NCBI GenBank assembly: GCA_963743015.1
Contig: CAVUOD010000007.1
Span: forward strand, 124,001 to 188,000
Source: CAVSRC01 sp963743015
Lineage (GTDB): Bacteria > Pseudomonadota > Alphaproteobacteria > Rhizobiales > Kaistiaceae
DNA length: 64,000 nt
Direction of reading: 5' to 3'
In this document: positions 1 to 9,259 of the stretch, one piece after another
How the letters are laid out: every line of letters starts with the position of its first letter
How positions within the stretch are numbered: the stretch's first letter is position 1
Program-made: the position numbers and the translations under genes
The notes under the pieces: generated by a model
Told to the model about the DNA's origin: nothing
Seen by the model: the letters and a program-made list of their open reading frames with translations, nothing else
Database searches by the model: none

Positions 1-74
1 CGCAAGGCGCGGAGTTCCGTCAGAAGCTGATCGCGGCTGATGTCACGGACAAGGACGGTTTCGGTGTCGCTCAT
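1..74 (-). CDS. murB: Start of a gene downstream of murC, probably murB (partial)
   Basis: An ATG at 74 opens a frame running out of the window, beginning MSDTETVLVRDIS and continuing for about 24 residues. It starts 10 bases after the murC stop and continues the same transcription unit. In alphaproteobacterial dcw clusters the gene after murC is usually murB, the UDP-N-acetylenolpyruvoylglucosamine reductase. No diagnostic FAD-binding motif lies in the visible part, so the identity rests on gene order. Confidence 0.5.
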   Translation of the reverse strand, partial: MSDTETVLVRDISRDQLLTELRAL

Positions 75-84
75 GGGCAACAAT

Positions 85-1498
85 CTAGGCGCTGCCGCCG
101 CGCTTCGCCAGTTCGCCAGGCAGCGCATAGGCCCATTGGCTGATCGAGCCGGCGCCGAGGCAGACGACATAATCGCCCGGTTGGGCGAGTTCGGCGATGG
201 CGGGGGCGAGTGCTTCCGGGCCGGCGAGCGCGCGGGCGTCGCGATGGCCGCGCACGCGCAGGCCCTCGACCAGATGGTCGCGGTCGATGCCTTCGATCGG
301 CGTCTCTCCCGCCGGATAGACCGGCGCCACGATGACCACGTCGGCGTCGTTGAAGCAGGTGCAGAACTGGTCGAAGAGGTCGCGCAGGCGGGTGTAGCGG
401 TGCGGCTGGACGACGGCGATCACCCTGCCCTTGGCCACCGAGCGGGCGGCCCTGAGCACGGCAGCGATCTCGATCGGGTGGTGGGCGTAATCGTCGATGA
501 TCGCGGCGCCGTTCCATGAACCGGTTTGGGTGAAGCGGCGCTTGACCCCGCCGAAGGCGGCCATGCCGGTGGCGATGGCCTTGTCGGAGACGCCGAGGTG
601 ATGGGCGACGGCCAGCGCCCCGGTGGCGTTCTGGACATTGTGTTCGCCCGGCATGGCGATCGACAGGTTCTCGATCGCGCGTGCGCTCGCCGCCCTGGCG
701 GTCGCCGATGATCGCGGTGAAGACCGAGCGGCCGCCCTCGACGCGCAGGTCGGTGTAGCGCACGTCGGCCTGCGGGCTGGCGCCATAGGTGACGATGCGG
801 CGGTCCTCGATGCGTCCGATCAGCGCCTGCACTTCCGGGTGGTCGATGCACATGACGGCAAAGCCGTAGAAGGGCACGTTCTCGACGAACTGGCGGAAGG
901 CTTCGCGCACGCGGTCGAAGCTGCCGTAATGGTCGAGGTGCTCGGGATCGATATTGGTGACCAGGGCGACATCGGCCGGCAGCTTGACGAAGGTGCCGTC
1001 GCTCTCGTCGGCCTCGACCACCATCCAATCGCTGTCGCCCATGCGCGCATTGGTGCCGTAGGCATTGATGATGCCGCCATTGATGACGGTCGGATCGAAG
1101 CCGCCGGCATCGAGCAGCGCCGCCACCATCGACGTCGTGGTCGTCTTGCCGTGGGTTCCGGCAACCGCGACCGCCTGTTTCAGCCGCATCAGCTCGGCCA
1201 GCATCTCGGCGCGGCGCACCACCGGCAGCAGGCGCTCGCGCGCCGCCTTGAGCTCGGGATTGCCGCGCTTGATCGCCGACGACACGACCACGACCTTGGC
1301 GTCGCCGAGATTAGCGGCGTCATGGCCGATGGCGATGGCGATGCCCTTCTCGCGCAGACGCTGGACATTGGCATTGTCGGACAGGTCCGAGCCCTGCACG
1401 CGATAGCCGAGATTGACCAGCACCTCGGCGATGCCGCTCATGCCGATGCCGCCGATGCCGACGAAATGCACCGGCCCGATGTCCAAACCCATTTTCAC
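85..1498 (-). CDS. murC: UDP-N-acetylmuramate--L-alanine ligase MurC, frame broken near 680
   Basis: Cytoplasmic ATP-dependent ligase that adds L-Ala to UDP-MurNAc, the first peptide step of peptidoglycan synthesis. The N-terminal glycine-rich nucleotide-binding loop (HFVGIGGIGMSG), the Mur ligase P-loop (GTHGKTTTTS) and the central-domain motif VVEADESDGTF are intact. The C-terminal domain is recognisable (PGEHNVQNA, IDDYAHHP, VQPHRYTR, LGAGSIS) but lies in another frame: the frame changes at about 676-690, between GGERTR and AIENLSI. The start is GTG 1498, sharing GTGA with the murG stop; ATG 1492 is an alternative. Since murC is essential and single-copy, a sequencing or assembly indel is the likeliest cause. 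Confidence 0.93.
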
Positions 1499-2616
1499 GG
1501 CGCTACCCCAGATTCCCGACCGGCAGAGGCGCCGGCTGCGACACGCTCTACCACATCGGCGAGGCGTGCGACCGCATCCGGGCGTCCGGCTTTCAGCGCT
1601 GCCGCTGCAGCGGCCGAAAGCTGCGCCGGATCGGCCATCAGCGCCGCCAGATCGGCGGCGAGGCGTTCCGGCGTCATGTCCTTCTGCTCGACCATCCAGC
1701 CGCCGCCGGCAGCAGCCAGCACCAGCGCATTGGCTTTCTGGTCCTGATCGACCGCGCCGGGCAGCGGCACCATGATCGCCGGGCGGCCGATCACGGTCAG
1801 CTCGGCGGTGGTCGAGGCGCCGGAGCGGCAAACGACGAGATGGCTGCCGGCGATGCGCTGCGGCAGGTCGTTGAAGAAGGGCGCCAGGCAGGCATCGACG
1901 CCGAGTGCCTCATAGGCCGCCTTGACCCGCGCCATGTCCTCGGGCCGGCACTGCTGGACGATGGCCAGCCGCGCGCGCAGCGCCTCCGGCAGCAGCGCGA
2001 TGGCCGGCGGCACCGAATCGGACATGAAGCGCGCCCCCTGGCTGCCGCCGAAGACCAGCAGGCGGAAGGGGCCGTCGGCGGTCGGCGCCGGATAGGGCGT
2101 CTCCGCCGCCGCCAGAACGGCCGGGCGCACCGGATTGCCGGTCTGGACGATCTTGGCAGCCACCTTTTCGGTGCCGCGCACTTGCCCCTGGCTGGTGGCG
2201 ATGGCGGTGACCCGCGCGGCGAGGAAGCCGTTGGCGCGGCCGATGACGGCGTTCTGTTCGTGGATGACGGTCGGCACGCCCTTGCGCGCCGCGGCCAGCA
2301 TCGGCGGCAGCGTCGGATAGCCGCCGAAGCCGATCGCGACCTGAGGCTTGAGGCGCCCCATCAGCGACCAGGCCTGAACGAAGCCGACGCCGAGGCGGAG
2401 CACGCCCCGCGCAAAGGCGACCGGCTCTCGCGTCAGCGTCGCCGAGGCGATGCGGTGGATCTCTTCCGCCGGAAAGTTCTGCCCGTAGGATTCGACGCGG
2501 GTGTCGGTGGCCAGATGAATGCGCCAGCCGCGCTTCTTCAGCTCCAGCGCCAGCGCTTCGGCCGGAAACAGATGGCCGCCGGTGCCGCCGGCCGCCAGCA
2601 GTGCAATGCCGCCCAT
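1495..2616 (-). CDS. murG: UDP-GlcNAc:lipid I GlcNAc transferase MurG
   Basis: Peripheral membrane glycosyltransferase (GT-B fold) that turns lipid I into lipid II at the inner face of the cytoplasmic membrane. The first glycine-rich loop GGTGGHLFPA sits at residues 10-19, IGFGGYPT follows near residue 95, IHEQNAVIGRAN lies near 120, and the UDP-GlcNAc-binding C-terminal half has VFGGSQGA and CRSGASTTAEL. At 373 residues it has the normal family length. It lies 13 bases after ftsW and its stop overlaps the murC start, so translational coupling inside the dcw operon is likely. Confidence 0.97.
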   Translation of the reverse strand: MGGIALLAAGGTGGHLFPAEALALELKKRGWRIHLATDTRVESYGQNFPAEEIHRIASATLTREPVAFARGVLRLGVGFVQAWSLMGRLKPQVAIGFGGYPTLPPMLAAARKGVPTVIHEQNAVIGRANGFLAARVTAIATSQGQVRGTEKVAAKIVQTGNPVRPAVLAAAETPYPAPTADGPFRLLVFGGSQGARFMSDSVPPAIALLPEALRARLAIVQQCRPEDMARVKAAYEALGVDACLAPFFNDLPQRIAGSHLVVCRSGASTTAELTVIGRPAIMVPLPGAVDQDQKANALVLAAAGGGWMVEQKDMTPERLAADLAALMADPAQLSAAAAAALKAGRPDAVARLADVVERVAAGASAGRESGVAP

Positions 2617-2629
2617 CTTCCTCTTCCGT

Positions 2630-3790
2630 TCACACCGGCTTGGGCGCCGGCGGCGGCGTGGCGATCACGCGCCGCACGATGCGCCGCGGCTCCGGCCCGC
2701 GACGGGTGAGCGCCAGCAGCAGACCCATGCCGAAGGCGACCGCGACCATCGACGAACCGCCATAGGAGATGAACGGCAGCGTCATGCCCTTGGCCGGGAT
2801 CATGTTGAGGTTGACTGCGATGTTGATCACCGACTGCACGCCGAAGAGGACGACGAGACCGGAGCCGGCAAGGCGCACGAAGGGATCCTCCTGGCGGGTC
2901 GAGCCGGACAGGCCACGGAAGACGACCAGCGCGAAGACCAGCACCAAAGCGATGCACACGACGATGCCGAACTCCTCTGCCGCCACCGCGAAGATGAAAT
3001 CGGTATGGGCGTCGGGCAGCACGCGCTTGACCACGCCCTCGCCCGGCCCCTGCCCGAACCAGCCGCCATGCATGATCGAATCGAGCGCCTTGTCGATCTG
3101 GAAGGTGTCGCCCGACTGCGGCGCGATGAAACGGTCGATGCGCGCGGCGACGTGGGGGATCGTCTCATAGGCGACGACGATGCCGCCCACGGTCAGCAGG
3201 CCGAGCGCGGCGATCCAGAACCATGACAGCCCGGCCATGAAGAACAGCGACCCCCAGGCGATGGTGGTCAGCATGGTCTGGCCGAAATCCGGTTCAGCGA
3301 TGAGCAGCGCGACGACGATGCCGAGCAGGATGATGGCGAAGACGTTGCCGGGGATGTCCTGCCGGCGCCGGTTCTCGGAGAACAGCCAGGCGACGACGAC
3401 GACGAATGCCGGCTTCATGAATTCGGAGGGCTGCACCGACAGGCCGGCGATATCGATCCAGCGGCGGGCGCCCTTGACCTCGACGCCGATGATCAGCGTC
3501 ACCATCATCATCACGACGGCGACGGCGAGCACGATCAGTGCGGTCCGCCGCACCTGCGCCGGCGTCAGGAACGAGGTGGCGATCATCACCGCGATCGCCG
3601 GGAAGAAGAAGGCGATCTGGCGCTCGACGAAATGGAAGCTGTTGTAGCCGAGGCGCTCGGCGACCGCCGGCGAGCCGGCAAACGACAGCACGATGCCACC
3701 CAGCATCAGCACGACGAGCGCGCCGAGCAGGTATTTGTCCACGGTCCACCACCACTCGGCGAATTGACTGCGATCGGCGCGGCTGACCAT
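2630..3790 (-). CDS. ftsW: Lipid II polymerase FtsW (SEDS family)
   Basis: Polytopic inner-membrane glycosyltransferase of the SEDS family that polymerises septal peptidoglycan together with the transpeptidase FtsI. The 386-residue sequence has about ten hydrophobic segments. It carries the family signatures GARRWIDIAGLSVQPSEF near residue 125, PDFGQTM near 190 and the C-terminal FISYGGSSM. The start ATG shares one base with the murD stop (TGATG), which supports this start. Placement between murD and murG is the standard dcw order. Confidence 0.96.
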   Translation of the reverse strand: MVSRADRSQFAEWWWTVDKYLLGALVVLMLGGIVLSFAGSPAVAERLGYNSFHFVERQIAFFFPAIAVMIATSFLTPAQVRRTALIVLAVAVVMMMVTLIIGVEVKGARRWIDIAGLSVQPSEFMKPAFVVVVAWLFSENRRRQDIPGNVFAIILLGIVVALLIAEPDFGQTMLTTIAWGSLFFMAGLSWFWIAALGLLTVGGIVVAYETIPHVAARIDRFIAPQSGDTFQIDKALDSIMHGGWFGQGPGEGVVKRVLPDAHTDFIFAVAAEEFGIVVCIALVLVFALVVFRGLSGSTRQEDPFVRLAGSGLVVLFGVQSVINIAVNLNMIPAKGMTLPFISYGGSSMVAVAFGMGLLLALTRRGPEPRRIVRRVIATPPPAPKPV

Positions 3791-5190
3791 CAGGCGGCCT
3801 CCCCCTGGCTGGTAATCCCATCGAGTTGAAGCACGAGGGCGCGGAAGGCTTCGCCGCGCACCTCGAAATTCTTGAACTGGTCGTAGGAGGCGCAGGCCGG
3901 CGACAGCAGCACCACCGGCTCCGCCGCCTTGTCCTCGGCCGCATCGGCGGCTGCGGCGCTAACCGCGGCGGCGAGCGTGCCCGACATTTCGTGCGGCACG
4001 CGCTCGCCCAGCGTGCGGGCGAAATCCTCCGCCGCCTCGCCGATCAGATAGGCCTTGGCGATGCGCGGGAAGAAATCGGCGAGCGGTGCAATGCCGCCCT
4101 CCTTCGGCCGGCCGCCGGCGATCCAGTAGATCGGCGCGAAGCTCGCCAGCGCCTTGGCCGCGGCGTCGGCATTGGTCGCCTTGGAATCGTTGACGAAGAG
4201 CACGCGGCCACGCCGGCCGACCTCCTCCATGCGATGCGACAGGCCGGGAAAGCTTTGCAGGCCCCTGACGATTGCTCCCGGATCGATGGCGAGGGCGCGG
4301 GCGACCGCCACCGCCGCAGCGGCGTTCTGGGCATTGTGAGCGCCGCGCAGCGAACCGATGCCGGAAAGGCTGGCAACCCGCGTCGAGGCGCCATCGGCAA
4401 CCGCAACGATCTCGCTGCCGGCGGCATAGACGCCGTCGGCCAGCGGGCGCCGGGCGGAGACGCGCACGACGCGCGTGCCGGCGCGCGCGACCCGGTCGGC
4501 GATCGACTGCGACGGCTTGTCGTCGACGGCGATCACGGCTGTCCGGGAATCGGCGACCAGCCGCTCCTTGATCGCCGCATAGGCCTCGAAGCTGCCGTGG
4601 CGGTCGAGGTGGTCGGGCGTGATGTTGAGGAGCACGCCGATGGACGGGTCGAGGCTCGGTGCCAGGTCGATCTGGAAGGAGGAGCACTCGATGACATGGG
4701 TGCGGCCGCGGCTCGGCGGCTGCAGCGACAGGACCGCCTTGCCGATATTGCCGCCGAGCGCCACCTCGCGGCCGGCGGTGGCGATGAGATGGGCGATCAG
4801 CGCGGTGGTGGTCGACTTGCCGTTGGTGCCGGTGATGGCGATGAACGGCGCATCGGGGCAATGGCGGCGGCGCTCGCGACAGAACAGCTCGACATCGCCG
4901 ATCACCTCGATGCCGGCGGCGCGGGCGCTGGTGACCGTCCAGTGCGGCGCCGGATGGGTGAGCGGCACGCCCGGCGTGAGAACCAGCGCGGCGAAGCGTC
5001 GCCAGTCGGCGACATGCAGGTCGACGATCGGGATGCCGGCGGCACGCGCCGCCGTCACCGCGGCCTCGTTGTCGTCCCAGGCGGCAACCGTCGCCCCGCC
5101 GGCGGCCAGCGCCAGCGCGCTCGCGCGGCCGCTCTCGCCGAGGCCGAAGACCGCGACCTGTCTGTCCGCAAAGCTGGTGACCGGGATCAT
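3790..5190 (-). CDS. murD: UDP-N-acetylmuramoylalanine--D-glutamate ligase MurD
   Basis: Cytoplasmic ligase adding D-Glu to UDP-MurNAc-L-Ala with ATP hydrolysis. It shows the N-terminal Rossmann-like loop VFGLGESGRAS, the P-loop ITGTNGKSTTTALI near residue 118, the central LLNITPDHLDRHGSF and the C-terminal VNDSKATNADAA, all hallmarks of MurD. It is 466 residues long, intact, and in the usual range. ATG 5190 lies 10 bases downstream of the mraY stop, and the stop overlaps the ftsW start by one base. Confidence 0.97.
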   Translation of the reverse strand: MIPVTSFADRQVAVFGLGESGRASALALAAGGATVAAWDDNEAAVTAARAAGIPIVDLHVADWRRFAALVLTPGVPLTHPAPHWTVTSARAAGIEVIGDVELFCRERRRHCPDAPFIAITGTNGKSTTTALIAHLIATAGREVALGGNIGKAVLSLQPPSRGRTHVIECSSFQIDLAPSLDPSIGVLLNITPDHLDRHGSFEAYAAIKERLVADSRTAVIAVDDKPSQSIADRVARAGTRVVRVSARRPLADGVYAAGSEIVAVADGASTRVASLSGIGSLRGAHNAQNAAAAVAVARALAIDPGAIVRGLQSFPGLSHRMEEVGRRGRVLFVNDSKATNADAAAKALASFAPIYWIAGGRPKEGGIAPLADFFPRIAKAYLIGEAAEDFARTLGERVPHEMSGTLAAAVSAAAADAAEDKAAEPVVLLSPACASYDQFKNFEVRGEAFRALVLQLDGITSQGEAA

Positions 5191-5200
5191 GGCTCTTGCA

Positions 5201-6286
5201 TCACCTGAGCTTGAGGCTCGACAGGCCGATCAGCGCCAGCAGCACGGCGACGATCCAGAAGCGGATGACGATGGTCGATTCGGTCCAGCCCATCTCCTCG
5301 AAATGATGGTGGATCGGCGCCATGCGGAAGACGCGTTTTCCCGTCAGCTTGAACGAGGCGACCTGGATGATGACCGACAGCGCCTCGACAACGAACAGGC
5401 CGCCGACGATGGCCAGGATGATTTCGTGCTTGGTGGCCACCGCTACCGAGCCGAGCAGGCCGCCCAGCGCCAGCGAGCCGGTATCGCCCATGAAGATCGC
5501 CGCCGGCGGCGCGTTGAACCACAGGAAGCCGAGGCCGGCGCCGAGCAGCGCCCCGCACAGCACCGCCAGCTCGCCGGTGCCGGGCACGAAGTGGATCTGC
5601 AGGTAGTCGGCGAAGACCGCGTTGCCGGAGAGATAGGCGATGAAGCCGAAGCTCGCCGCCGCGATCATCACCGGCACGATGGCGAGGCCATCGAGACCGT
5701 CGGTGAGGTTGACCGCATTGCCGGCGCCGACCACGACGAAGGCACCGACCGGCACGAAGAACCAGCCGAGATTGACGACCAGCTCCTTGAGGAAGGGAAA
5801 GGTCAGCGACGTCGACAGCGGCGCCTCGCCGACCAAAGCGAGGATGACGCAGGCCGCGCCGGCAATGCCGAATTCCAGCGCCAGACGCGCCCTGCCCGAA
5901 TAGCCCTTGTCGGTCTGCTTGGTGACCTTGAGATAGTCGTCGTAGAGGCCGATGAGGCCGAAGGCGATGGTCACCAGCAGGACCACCCACACATAGACAT
6001 TGGCGAGGTTGGCCCACAGCAGCGTCGACACGACCAGCCCGGAGAGGATCATCAGCCCGCCCATGGTCGGCGTGCCGACCTTGGTCATCAGATGGCTTGC
6101 CGGGCCGTCGGCGCGGATCGGCTGGCCCTTGCCCTGACGGATGCGCAGGGCGGAGATGATGATCGGCCCGAACAGGAAGACGAAGACCAGCGCCGTCATT
6201 GTGGCGCCGGCCGTGCGGAAGGTTATGTAGCGGAAGACGTTGAGGAACGAGGCGTGCTCGACCAGTTCACCGAGGAAATAAAGCAT
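5201..6286 (-). CDS. mraY: Phospho-N-acetylmuramoyl-pentapeptide transferase MraY
   Basis: Integral membrane enzyme that transfers phospho-MurNAc-pentapeptide to undecaprenyl phosphate, making lipid I. The 361-residue protein has about ten transmembrane segments and the catalytic, Mg-binding motifs of the family: the aspartate pair in GLYDDYLKV near residue 115, NAVNLTDGLDGLA near 190, FMGDTGSLALGG near 265, and MAPIHHHFEEMGW near 325. The start shares one base with the murF stop (TGATG). Confidence 0.97.
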   Translation of the reverse strand: MLYFLGELVEHASFLNVFRYITFRTAGATMTALVFVFLFGPIIISALRIRQGKGQPIRADGPASHLMTKVGTPTMGGLMILSGLVVSTLLWANLANVYVWVVLLVTIAFGLIGLYDDYLKVTKQTDKGYSGRARLALEFGIAGAACVILALVGEAPLSTSLTFPFLKELVVNLGWFFVPVGAFVVVGAGNAVNLTDGLDGLAIVPVMIAAASFGFIAYLSGNAVFADYLQIHFVPGTGELAVLCGALLGAGLGFLWFNAPPAAIFMGDTGSLALGGLLGSVAVATKHEIILAIVGGLFVVEALSVIIQVASFKLTGKRVFRMAPIHHHFEEMGWTESTIVIRFWIVAVLLALIGLSSLKLR

Positions 6287-7741
6287 CAGGCGCGATCCCG
6301 TTCCTGCGCGATTGCGATGGCGGCCCTGGCAGGAGCGAAGCGCGCCTTAATGGTTTCGACCAGCGACCCCATGCGGCTGGCGTTGGATCCCTTGACCATG
6401 ATCACGTCGCCTGGCGCAATCGCGTCGACGACGAGCGACTCCATGTCGGTGACCCGTTCGGTATAGCCGCCGTGCAGGCCGACCGGCAGCGCGTCCCACA
6501 ACGCGCGCATCAGCGGCCCGACCAGGAAGACCGCATCGACACCGGCCTCGGCCAGCGGCGCGGCGAGGCCGGCATGCATCGCCTCCGCCCCGTTGCCGAG
6601 TTCGAGCATGTCGCCGAGGATGGCGATGCGCCGCCCGTTGCGCCCGGGCTCGGTCTGGCCGAGCAGCGCGATCGCGGCGCCCATCGATGCCGGGTTGGCA
6701 TTGTAGCTCTCGTCGATCAGCAGCGCCGTGCCGCCCGGCACGCGAAGTTGCTGGCGCTGGCCGCGGCCCTTGCCGGCGACAAGATCGCCCAGCGCCAGGG
6801 CCGCACGCGCCAGATCGGCGCCGAGCAGCGAGACGGCGGCAAGCACCGCCAGGCTGTTCTGCACGAGATGGCGCCCGGGCGCGCCGAGCTTGTAGGAGAC
6901 CTCCTCGCCGAGCACCGTGGCGGCGACGCAGGAGACGTTCTCCTTGAGATTGACCGCGGTCAGCCGCACCTCGGCGTCGGGATGCTCGCCGAAGCCGACG
7001 ATACGCGCCGACGCCGGCCTCGCGGGCCAGCCCCGCCAGCAGCTCGTAATGCGGATTGTCGCGATTGATGACCGCCGCACCGCCCGGTTCCAGGCCCGAG
7101 AAGATCTCACCCTTGGCGCGGGCGATCGCTTCCACATCCTTGAAATATTCGAGGTGGACCGGCTCGACCGTGGTGACGATCGCCACCTGCGGGCGCACCA
7201 TGCGGGTGAGCGGTTCGATCTCGCCCGGATGATTCATGCCGATCTCGAAGATGCCGTATTGCGCCTCGCGCGGCATGCGGGCGAGCGTCAGCGGCACGCC
7301 CCAGTGATTGTTGAACGAGGCCGGCGAAAAATGGACCGCGCCCTCGGCGGCAAGCGCCGCGGCGAGCATCTCCTTGGTGGTGGTCTTGCCGACGCTGCCG
7401 GTGACGGCGGCGATACGCGCATGGGAGCGCAGGCGCGCGGCGATGCCGACGCCGGTGAGGGCCTCGAGCACGCCGTGGGCGACGGTCAGCGAACCGGTGA
7501 TGCGGCCGAGCCCGGCGAGGCGGTCCTCGCTGACCACGGCCGTGGCGGCACCGGCGGCCAGCGCGATCGAGACGTAATCGTGGCCGTCATGGGTGTCGCC
7601 GCGAATGGCGAAGAAGGCCTCGCCGGGGCGGATCGTGCGGCTGTCGATGGAAATGCCGGCAATCGCCGACGGCGGCGGCCCGAACGGCCGGCCGCCGGTG
7701 GCACCGAGGAAGGCGTCCCAGGTCCACAGCGGCGAGGTCAT
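6286..7741 (-). CDS. murF: UDP-MurNAc-tripeptide--D-Ala-D-Ala ligase MurF, frame broken near 7010
   Basis: Cytoplasmic ligase attaching D-Ala-D-Ala to UDP-MurNAc-tripeptide. The N-terminal part has SIDSRTIRPGEAFFA, the P-loop VTGSVGKTTTKEML, and FNNHWGVPLTL. The C-terminal part has LIDESYNANPASM, ILGDMLELG and VMVKGSNASRM-type sequence (IMVKGSNASRMG). The two parts lie in different frames that meet at about 7000-7020 (LAREAGV against ARIVGFGEH). Both halves are fully conserved and the gene is essential, so I read this as an indel in the sequence rather than a dead gene. ATG 7741 overlaps the murE stop (ATGA). Confidence 0.94.
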
Positions 7742-9201
7742 GCGACCGCCTCGGCGGCAAGCGCTTCTGCCACCGCTTCGTGATCGGAGAAATGGGTCGT
7801 GCGACCGGCGATGATCTGGCCGGTCTCGTGCCCCTTGCCGGCGACGCAGAGCACGTCGTTCGGCCCGAGCATGGCGATGGCGCGGGCGATCGCCTCGCCG
7901 CGGTCGCCGATCTCGATCGCGTCGGGTGCCGCGGCCAGGATCGCCTTGCGGATGGCGGCCGGGTCCTCCGAGCGCGGATTGTCGTCGGTGACGATCACCA
8001 CGTCGGCGTTGTCGGCCGCGGCCTTGCCCATCAGCGGGCGCTTGCCGGTATCGCGGTCGCCGCCGGCGCCGAAGACGACGATCAGCCGGCCGCGCGCCAT
8101 CGGCTTGAGCGTCTGCAGCATGCTGACCAGCGCATCGGGCTTGTGGGCATAGTCGATGAAGACGAGCGCGCCGTTCCGTTTCTGGCCGACCATCTCCAGC
8201 CGGCCCGGGGCACCCTCCAGTTCGGCCAGCGCGTCGATGGCGGTGTCGACTTCGATGCCGGCACCGATGGCCAGCCCCGCGGCGACCAGCGCATTGGACG
8301 CCTGGAAGGCGCCGGCGAGCGGCAGGAGAAGATCGCGCTTGGTGCCGAAGACCGAGAGCCGCAGGCGCTGACGGAAGCCCTCGGCGGCCAGGCCAAGGAA
8401 ACGGATTTCGCTGCCCACCCAGCCGATGCGGATGAGTTTCTGGCCGCGCTTCTGGGCAACCGCGGCGACATCGGCACCGCGGGCACCGTCCATTTCGATC
8501 ACCGCAGTGCCATCGCCCGGCAGGATGTCGGTGAACAGCCTGAGCTTGGCGGCGAGATAGGCCTCCACCGTCGGGTGGTAGTCCATGTGGTCGCGGCCGA
8601 GATTGGTGAAGCCGGCGGCGACGATGCGGATGCCGTCGAGCCGGTGCTGGTCGAGGCCGTGGCTGGAGGCTTCCAGGGCGGCATGGGTGACCCCCTCGCC
8701 GGCCAGCCGGTCGAGTTCGGCGTGCAGCGCCACCGGATCGGGCGTGGTGAGGTTGCCGTACTGGCTGCGCCGGCGGCTGACCACGCCGACGGTGCCGAGG
8801 CTTGCCGCCTCATGGCCGGCGGCGGCGAAGATCTGGCGCGCGAAGGCGGCGACCGAGGTCTTGCCGCTGGTCCCGGTGACCGCGACCAGACAGTCCGGCT
8901 GGCGCGGATAGAAGCGCGCCGCCATCAAGGCGAGCGCGTGGCGCGGCTCGCTGGCACGCAGGACCGCGACCTCGGCCGGCAGGTCGAGTTCGGCGCCATC
9001 GGGCGCCAGCACCGCGACCGCACCGCGGGCCACCGCTTCGCCGGCAAAACGGGCGCCATCGGCGGCGCTGCCGGGCAGCGCCGCGAACAGGTCGCCGGGC
9101 GCGATTTTGCGGCTGTCGGCCACCAGCCCGCCGATCTCGATCGCCCCGATGCCAGTGGAAAGCGTCAGTCCGGCAGCTGCGGCAAGGTCTCCAAGATGCA
9201 T
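7738..9201 (-). CDS. murE: UDP-MurNAc-L-Ala-D-Glu--meso-DAP ligase MurE
   Basis: Cytoplasmic ligase adding the third residue of the stem peptide. Residues 28-31 (ADSR) begin the N-terminal uridine-binding region; the P-loop VTGTSGKTSVA is at 108-118; THAALEASSHGLDQ and FTNLGRDHMDYH follow. The C-terminal DDNPRSEDP contains the DNPR motif that reads meso-diaminopimelate, so this organism should make DAP-type peptidoglycan. ATG 9201 (MHLGDLAAAAG) gives the normal length of 487 residues; a longer in-frame extension upstream to 9420 would overlap ftsI and has no conserved sequence. Confidence 0.96.
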   Translation of the reverse strand: MHLGDLAAAAGLTLSTGIGAIEIGGLVADSRKIAPGDLFAALPGSAADGARFAGEAVARGAVAVLAPDGAELDLPAEVAVLRASEPRHALALMAARFYPRQPDCLVAVTGTSGKTSVAAFARQIFAAAGHEAASLGTVGVVSRRRSQYGNLTTPDPVALHAELDRLAGEGVTHAALEASSHGLDQHRLDGIRIVAAGFTNLGRDHMDYHPTVEAYLAAKLRLFTDILPGDGTAVIEMDGARGADVAAVAQKRGQKLIRIGWVGSEIRFLGLAAEGFRQRLRLSVFGTKRDLLLPLAGAFQASNALVAAGLAIGAGIEVDTAIDALAELEGAPGRLEMVGQKRNGALVFIDYAHKPDALVSMLQTLKPMARGRLIVVFGAGGDRDTGKRPLMGKAAADNADVVIVTDDNPRSEDPAAIRKAILAAAPDAIEIGDRGEAIARAIAMLGPNDVLCVAGKGHETGQIIAGRTTHFSDHEAVAEALAAEAVA

Positions 9202-9259
9202 CGACACTGCAGTCGTCCGGTTGTGCGTTTCATGTGCCGCATCCCTTACCGCGGCAGGT

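Noticed and set aside
3826..5208. A 460-codon plus-strand frame over murD
   Set aside because: Antisense shadow of murD with no recognisable domain or ribosome site.
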